The translations under genes and the position numbers were made by a program. 64,000 nucleotides of DNA from NCBI RefSeq assembly GCF_014842875.1, contig NZ_JACYXZ010000001.1, positions 310,001-374,000 of the forward strand, written 5' to 3'. A model generated the notes under the pieces. It did not search any database, was not told the DNA's origin, and saw only the letters and a program-made list of their open reading frames with translations. The DNA comes from Nocardioides donggukensis (GTDB lineage Bacteria > Actinomycetota > Actinomycetes > Propionibacteriales > Nocardioidaceae). Positions 59,607 to 64,000 of this stretch are shown in pieces; position 1 is the stretch's first letter, and each line of letters begins with the position of its first letter.

Positions 59607-60410
59607 ATGGTGCTGCGCGGTCTCGGCCTGTCGCTGGCCGCGGGCGCGGCCCTCGTCGCGGCGGTGCTGCCGGCGGTGCCGGTCGGCGAGCCGCGGCCGT
59701 CCTCGCCGCCGACCCGGCAGGGTGTCGAGCCCGGCGACCCGGGCGGGGTGCTGGCCGGCCGGACGGTGCTGCTCGACCCCGGTCACCAGCTCGGCAACGC
59801 ACGCTTCCCCGCGGAGACCTCGCGGCCGGTGCCGGCCGGCGGCTTCGAGAAGGCGTGCAACACCGACGGGGCCGCGACGGCCGGTGGCTACCCGGAGGCG
59901 ACGTTCACGATGGCCGTCGCCCGACTGCTGCGGGTCGGGCTGCGGGAGCACGGGGCCCGGGTGGTGATGACCCGCACCCGCGACCGGGCCGACCTGTGGG
60001 GGCCGTGCGTCGACGAGCGCGGGCGGGCTGGCCAGCGGGCCGGCGCCGACGTCGCGCTCAGCATCCACGCGGACGGCTCGACCGCCTCGAGCGCCCGCGG
60101 CTTCCACGTGATCGCCCCGGGGCTGCGGCCGACCGACCCCGCGGTCCGCGAGTCGCTGGCGCTGGCGCGGACGCTGCGCACCGCCCTGCGGGCCGGCGGC
60201 CTCCCGGTGGCCGACTACGTCGCCGGTGGCGACGGGCTCGACCGGCGCGACGACCTGGCCACGCTCAACCTGGCCCGGGTGCCGGTGGCGCTGGTCGAGC
60301 TGGGGAACATGCGCTCCCCGCGGGACGCGCGGAGGATGACCTCGCCGGCCGGGCGGACGGCGTACGCCTCGGCACTGCTCGACGGCCTGGTGCGGCACCT
60401 GGGTCGGTAG
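59607..60410 (+). CDS. N-acetylmuramoyl-L-alanine amidase (Amidase_3)
   Basis: 267 aa exported peptidoglycan hydrolase similar to mycobacterial Rv3717. N-terminal hydrophobic export signal (LGLSLAAGAALVAAVLPAV); zinc ligands in LDPGHQLGN, GGYPEATF and SIHADG; catalytic Glu in VELGNMRS. Two cysteines (KACNTDG and GPCVDE) could form the disulfide seen in Rv3717. TACACT lies 8 nt before the ATG. Its TAG stop overlaps the next promoter. Confidence 0.9.
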   Translation: MVLRGLGLSLAAGAALVAAVLPAVPVGEPRPSSPPTRQGVEPGDPGGVLAGRTVLLDPGHQLGNARFPAETSRPVPAGGFEKACNTDGAATAGGYPEATFTMAVARLLRVGLREHGARVVMTRTRDRADLWGPCVDERGRAGQRAGADVALSIHADGSTASSARGFHVIAPGLRPTDPAVRESLALARTLRTALRAGGLPVADYVAGGDGLDRRDDLATLNLARVPVALVELGNMRSPRDARRMTSPAGRTAYASALLDGLVRHLGR

Positions 60411-60422
60411 TCTCCGGGCATG
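60408..60422 (+). promoter_or_regulatory. Leaderless promoter -10 overlapping the amidase stop codon
   Basis: TAGTCT (60408-60413), exactly 6 nt, then ATG at 60420. TAG is the amidase stop. Confidence 0.5.
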
Positions 60423-61331
60423 CCCCTGGACCCCGGACTCGCCGGCCTTCTCACCGTCCTCGAGGACCCCTCCCGCCCGGCGATGCACGAGGGCACCCCC
60501 GACCAGGCCAGGGACGCGTTCCGGGCGCTCTCCCGGATCGCGGTGGCCGAGGAGGGGCCGGTCGAGGTCGGGTCCGTCGAGGACCGGGAGGTGGCGGGGA
60601 GACCGGCTCGGGTCTACCGGCCCGTGGGCCCGGAGCCGCGCCCGACGGTGCTCTTCCTGCACGGCGGCGGCTTCGTCGTCGGGGGACTCGACACCCACGA
60701 CAGCTCCTGCCGCCGGCTGTGCCGCGACGTGGACACGGTCGTCGTGGCGGTGGACTACCGGCTGGCGCCCGAGCACCCGTTCCCGGCCGCGGTCGAGGAC
60801 TCGGTCGCGGCGGCCCGGCACCTGCAGCAGCACCTCGCCGAGCTCGGCGGCACCGACCGGCTGGGCGTGGCGGGGGACAGCGCGGGCGGCAACCTCGCCG
60901 CCGTCGTCAGCCAGCGGGTCCCCGGCCTGACCGCCCAGCTGCTGGTCTACCCGGCGACCGACGCGTTCGGCGAGCACGGCTCCCGCTCCGAGAACGGCGC
61001 CCGCTACTTCCTCGACCTGCCGACGATGGCCTGGTTCCTCGGCCACTACCTCACCGACGTCGAGCTCGCCGAGCGCGACGGGCGGCTCTCGCCCGTGCAC
61101 GGTGACCTCGCCGGGCTCCCGCCGGCCGTGGTCGCGACCGCCGAGTTCGACCCGCTGCGCGACGAGGGCGAGGCCTACGCCGCCGCCCTGCGCGAGGCCG
61201 GCGGCGAGGTCGACCTGGTCCGGTACGACGGCCTGATCCACGGGTTCCTGGACATGGGCGCGTTCAGCCCGGCCGCGGCGACGGCGGTGTCCGACGTGCA
61301 CGCCCGGTTCCGGGCCCTGCTGCACCGCTGA
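60420..61331 (+). CDS. Alpha/beta hydrolase of the hormone-sensitive-lipase family
   Basis: 303 aa. HGGGFVVGG oxyanion motif, GDSAGGN nucleophile, [13 protein letters not shown] acid and LIHGFLDMG catalytic His. Same family as the 35656-36702 protein but with a shorter cap. Cytoplasmic; substrate unknown. It starts 9 bp after the amidase. Confidence 0.9.
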   Translation: MPLDPGLAGLLTVLEDPSRPAMHEGTPDQARDAFRALSRIAVAEEGPVEVGSVEDREVAGRPARVYRPVGPEPRPTVLFLHGGGFVVGGLDTHDSSCRRLCRDVDTVVVAVDYRLAPEHPFPAAVEDSVAAARHLQQHLAELGGTDRLGVAGDSAGGNLAAVVSQRVPGLTAQLLVYPATDAFGEHGSRSENGARYFLDLPTMAWFLGHYLTDVELAERDGRLSPVHGDLAGLPPAVVATAEFDPLRDEGEAYAAALREAGGEVDLVRYDGLIHGFLDMGAFSPAAATAVSDVHARFRALLHR

Positions 61332-61345
61332 GACCCGGTCGACCC

Positions 61346-62203
61346 GTGACCCGACGCCCCCGACTGGTCGCCCTCGACGTCGACGGCTGCCTGCTCCAGT
61401 GGACGCCCGGCACGGTCAAGGCCGAGGAGCGGGTCAGGCCCGCGGTGCGCCAGGCCGTACGCCGGGTGGTCGCGGCCGGCGTGCCGGTCGTGCTGGCCAG
61501 CGGTCGGTCCGGGCTGGGGCTCGCGGACGTCGCCGGTCTCCTGGGCCTGCCGTCTGCGGGGACCGGGCGTCTGTGGTTCGTGGCCTCGAACGGGGCGGTG
61601 CTCTGCCGACACCCGCCCCTGGAGGTGGTCCGGGCCACCACCTTCGACGCCTCCGACGCCGTGGCCGCCGTCCTGCGCCGGCTTCCGGACGCCCGGCTCG
61701 CCGTCGAGGACGCCCGGAGCGGCTACCGGGTCACGGCCGACTTCCCGCGCGGCGAGCTCTCCGGGCGGGTCGCCCGGGTGCGCCCGGAGGAGCTCGGCGC
61801 CCACGAGGCGACCCGGGTGATCGTCCGCCGGCCGGAGCGCCACGACCCGGGCGGGCTGGACGCGCTGGCGGCCGAGCTCGGCCGGGCAGGGGTGGCCGGG
61901 ACCGGCTACGTCGTGGGGCTTACCGACTGGCTGGACCTCTCCCCGGCGGGGGTGACGAAGGCCTCCGGGCTGGCCACGGTCGCCGAGGAGCTGGGCGTGG
62001 CGCGGGCCGAGGTGCTGGCCATCGGCGACGGGGCGAACGACATCGAGATGCTGACCTGGGCCGGGCGCGGTGTCGCCATGGGCCAGGCGGACGCCGAGGT
62101 GCGGGCCGCGGCCGACGCCACGACGCTCCCGGTGGACGAGGACGGCGTGGCCGCCGAGCTCGACCGCTGGTTCGGCCCGGACCCGACCGCCGGGCGCGGC
62201 TAG
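61346..62203 (+). CDS. HAD-superfamily Cof-type phosphatase
   Basis: 285 aa. HAD motif I LDVDGCLL, motif II LASGRSG, motif III Lys in GVTKASGL and motif IV IGDGANDIEML, with a Cof-type C2 cap between ~residues 85 and 190. Mannosyl-3-phosphoglycerate phosphatases belong to this subgroup, and the gene is 9 bp before gpgS, so it is a candidate glucosyl-3-phosphoglycerate phosphatase (inference). GTG start; its TAG stop doubles as the gpgS -10. Confidence 0.85.
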   Translation: MTRRPRLVALDVDGCLLQWTPGTVKAEERVRPAVRQAVRRVVAAGVPVVLASGRSGLGLADVAGLLGLPSAGTGRLWFVASNGAVLCRHPPLEVVRATTFDASDAVAAVLRRLPDARLAVEDARSGYRVTADFPRGELSGRVARVRPEELGAHEATRVIVRRPERHDPGGLDALAAELGRAGVAGTGYVVGLTDWLDLSPAGVTKASGLATVAEELGVARAEVLAIGDGANDIEMLTWAGRGVAMGQADAEVRAAADATTLPVDEDGVAAELDRWFGPDPTAGRG

Positions 62204-62215
62204 GGTGGCACGGTG
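62201..62215 (+). promoter_or_regulatory. Leaderless promoter -10 of gpgS overlapping the upstream stop
   Basis: TAGGGT (62201-62206), exactly 6 nt, then GTG at 62213. TAG is the stop codon of the HAD phosphatase gene. Confidence 0.5.
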
Positions 62216-63205
62216 ACCGACGCCAAGACCGAGGACTGGTTCGGGCGGCACACGCACCGGTGGCAGGACTGGTCGCTGCCGGACCTGGTCGCCGCCAAGT
62301 CCGGGACGCGGGTCAGCCTGGTGGTCCCCGCTCGCAACGAGGCGGCCACGGTCGGCGACGTGGTCTCGCGGGTCCGGGAGGCGCTGGTCGACACCGTCGC
62401 GCTGCTGGACGAGATCGTGGTCATCGACTCCGACTCGACCGACGACACGTTCGCGGTCGCCGCCGACGCCGGCGCGGTGGTGCACCGGGCCGCGGACATC
62501 CGCCCCGACCTGGGCTCGACCCCCGGCAAGGGCGAGGCGATGTGGAAGTCGCTCTTCGTCACCCATGGCGACCTCCTGGTCTTCATGGATGCCGACCTCG
62601 TGGACTGGGACACCCACTTCGTGCCCGGCCTGCTGGGCCCGCTGCTCACCGACCCCGCGGTCGAGCTGGTCAAGGGCTTCTACGAGCGACCGCTCCTCCC
62701 GGCCGGGGAGGGCACCGTGGATCCCGGCAGCGGCGATGGCGGCGGGGATCCCGGCGGCCTCGAGGGCGGCCGGGTGACCGAGCTGCTCGCCCGGCCGCTG
62801 ATCGCGCTGCACTTCCCCGAGCTGGCCGGGCTGCTCCAGCCGCTCGCCGGGGAGTGGGCCGTGCGCCGCTCGCTGTTCGCCGGGCTCTCCGTCCCGACCG
62901 GGTACGCCGTCGAGCTGGCCGCGCTGGTCGACACCGTGCGCGCGAAGGGGATGGACGCGATCGCCCAGGTGGACCTGGGGCGCCGGGCCCACCGGCACCA
63001 GGCCCTGCGGGACCTGGGGGCGATGGCGACCCAGATCCTCGCCGCCGCCCAGCGCCGGACCGCGGAAACGCCCGTCGAGCCCGTCGTCGAATCCCTCGCG
63101 CTGCGGCAGTACCTCTTGCAGGACGGCGCCCCGACCCCGAGGACTCGGCTCGTCGACGTGGCCGAGAGGCCGCCGGTCGCCGGGCTGCCGGAGGCTGTCG
63201 CATGA
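62213..63205 (+). CDS. gpgS: Glucosyl-3-phosphoglycerate synthase
   Basis: 330-aa GT81 retaining glycosyltransferase, first step of glucosylglycerate/methylglucose lipopolysaccharide synthesis. VVPARNEAATVGDVV, VVIDSDSTDDT, GKGEAMWKSL, the metal-binding DADLVDWD and GRVTELLARPLIAL are all as in M. tuberculosis Rv1208. A Gly/Asp-rich insertion (~residues 165-182) interrupts the acceptor region. The stop overlaps folP2 (ATGA), reproducing the Rv1208-Rv1207 pairing. Confidence 0.93.
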   Translation: MTDAKTEDWFGRHTHRWQDWSLPDLVAAKSGTRVSLVVPARNEAATVGDVVSRVREALVDTVALLDEIVVIDSDSTDDTFAVAADAGAVVHRAADIRPDLGSTPGKGEAMWKSLFVTHGDLLVFMDADLVDWDTHFVPGLLGPLLTDPAVELVKGFYERPLLPAGEGTVDPGSGDGGGDPGGLEGGRVTELLARPLIALHFPELAGLLQPLAGEWAVRRSLFAGLSVPTGYAVELAALVDTVRAKGMDAIAQVDLGRRAHRHQALRDLGAMATQILAAAQRRTAETPVEPVVESLALRQYLLQDGAPTPRTRLVDVAERPPVAGLPEAVA

Positions 63206-64000
63206 CCCTGCTGCTGGGCCGGCACGAGTTCCCCGACGACGCCACGCTGATGATGGCGATCGTGAACCGGACCCCGGACTCCTTCTACGACCGGGGCGCC
63301 ACCTGGGCCGAGGACCAGGCCTTCGACCGGGTCGGGCTGGTGGTCGAGCAGGGGGCGGAGATCGTCGACATCGGGGGCATCAAGGCGGCTCCGGGGGTCG
63401 AGGTCGACGCCGCCGAGGAGATCCGCCGGGTCGCCTCCTTCGTGGCCCGGGTCCGGTCGGCGTACCCGTCCCTGGTGATCTCGGTCGACACCTGGCGGGC
63501 CGAGGTGGCGCGCGTGGTCTGCGCCGAGGGCGCCGACGTCCTCAACGACGCCTGGGGCGGGGCCGACCCCGGTCTGCCCGAGGTCGCGGCCCAGGCCGGC
63601 GCCGCACTGGTCTGCACGCACACCGGTGGCGTCGTCCCACGCACCCGACCGCACCGCATCGAGTACGCCGACCTCATGGCCTCGGTGCTCGCCGACACGG
63701 TGGCCTACGCCGATCGCGCGGTCGCCGCGGGGGTCGACCGGCGCTCGGTGCTGATCGACCCGGCCCACGACTTCGGGAAGAACACCCACCACTCGCTCGA
63801 GGTCACCCGGCGGCTGGGCGAGATGGTGGCGACCGGCTGGCCGGTGCTGGTCTCGCTGTCCAACAAGGACTTCGTCGGCGAGACCCTCGACCTTCCGGTC
63901 GGGGAGCGGCTCACCGGCACGCTGGCGGCGACGGCGGTCGCGGCCCTGCACGGGGCCCGCGTCTACCGGGTGCACGAGGTGGTCGAGACCCGCCAGGTCG
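63202..64000 (+). CDS. folP2: Dihydropteroate-synthase homologue FolP2-type (truncated by window edge)
   Basis: 266 residues visible, 3' end outside the window. TIM-barrel DHPS landmarks: MAIVNRTPDSFYDRG, VDIGG, NDAWGG, DPAHDFGKNTHHS and LVSLSNKDFVGE. The loop that in true DHPS reads GGESTRPG is IKAAPG here, as in mycobacterial FolP2, which is reported to lack DHPS activity. Start ATG 63202 overlaps the gpgS stop. Its role is therefore uncertain. Confidence 0.88.
   Translation, partial: MTLLLGRHEFPDDATLMMAIVNRTPDSFYDRGATWAEDQAFDRVGLVVEQGAEIVDIGGIKAAPGVEVDAAEEIRRVASFVARVRSAYPSLVISVDTWRAEVARVVCAEGADVLNDAWGGADPGLPEVAAQAGAALVCTHTGGVVPRTRPHRIEYADLMASVLADTVAYADRAVAAGVDRRSVLIDPAHDFGKNTHHSLEVTRRLGEMVATGWPVLVSLSNKDFVGETLDLPVGERLTGTLAATAVAALHGARVYRVHEVVETRQV

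Overview
The window is very G+C-rich, densely packed actinobacterial chromosome, most consistent with Nocardioidaceae (Nocardioides-like). Lineage markers are BldC, GlnR, MshD (mycothiol synthesis), DUF3073, DUF2516, an HbhA-like protein, GpgS, FolP2 and frequent GTG starts. There is no prophage, complete insertion sequence, CRISPR array or rRNA operon. Four tRNA genes are present: Phe(GAA), Glu(UUC), Asp(GUC) and Lys(UUU).

Layout. 1-3.6 kb: end of a PucR-type regulator and a Tat-exported molybdopterin hydroxylase with its 2Fe-2S subunit. 3.6-12.4 kb: GAF sensor kinase, purF-purM, DUF3073, valine dehydrogenase divergent from bldC, a crotonase and a 430-aa protein of unknown function. 12.4-19 kb: tRNA genes, a zincin, a fluoride-channel pair overlapping an RsbW-like ATPase gene, type II NADH dehydrogenase and an LPXTG surface protein. 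19-24.5 kb: alpha/beta hydrolase divergent from a WYL regulator, cold-shock protein, and csoR-copZ-copA.

24.5-38.6 kb is a phosphate/nitrogen region: DUF47-Pit, pstSCAB, a MutT1-like protein, ppk, mshD and glnR. PHO-box direct repeats lie upstream of pstS and ppk. A nuclease-like gene bounded by two copies of a long palindrome sits between pit and pst. 38.6-51.3 kb is rich in sulfur genes: MoaD-like protein, thioredoxin-like protein, a Cys leader peptide with attenuator-like region, DUF4395, sulfurtransferase, DUF1416, then on the minus strand cysC (fused to a degenerate ATP-sulfurylase-like domain), a TauE permease and cysDN. Interspersed are dtd, a BKACE enzyme, DsrE, nitrobindin, Fur and YgfZ. 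51.4-53.1 kb matches the mycobacterial Rv0474-Rv0476 locus. 53-60.4 kb is cell-envelope sugar metabolism: rmlC-rmlD fusion, rmlB, an LCP ligase, rmlA, galE and an amidase, with an arsR-SRPBCC pair between them. The right edge holds a hydrolase, a HAD phosphatase, gpgS and the start of folP2.

Recurring patterns: (i) three copies of a 25-bp-arm palindrome, each within 10-17 bp of a gene 3' end; (ii) many probable leaderless genes with a TANNNT -10 element exactly 6 nt before ATG/GTG, in three cases with the TAG of the -10 also being the stop codon of the upstream gene; (iii) short tandem repeats and long hairpins in intergenic gaps. All functional calls rest on recognised motifs and gene context read by eye; no database search was run.
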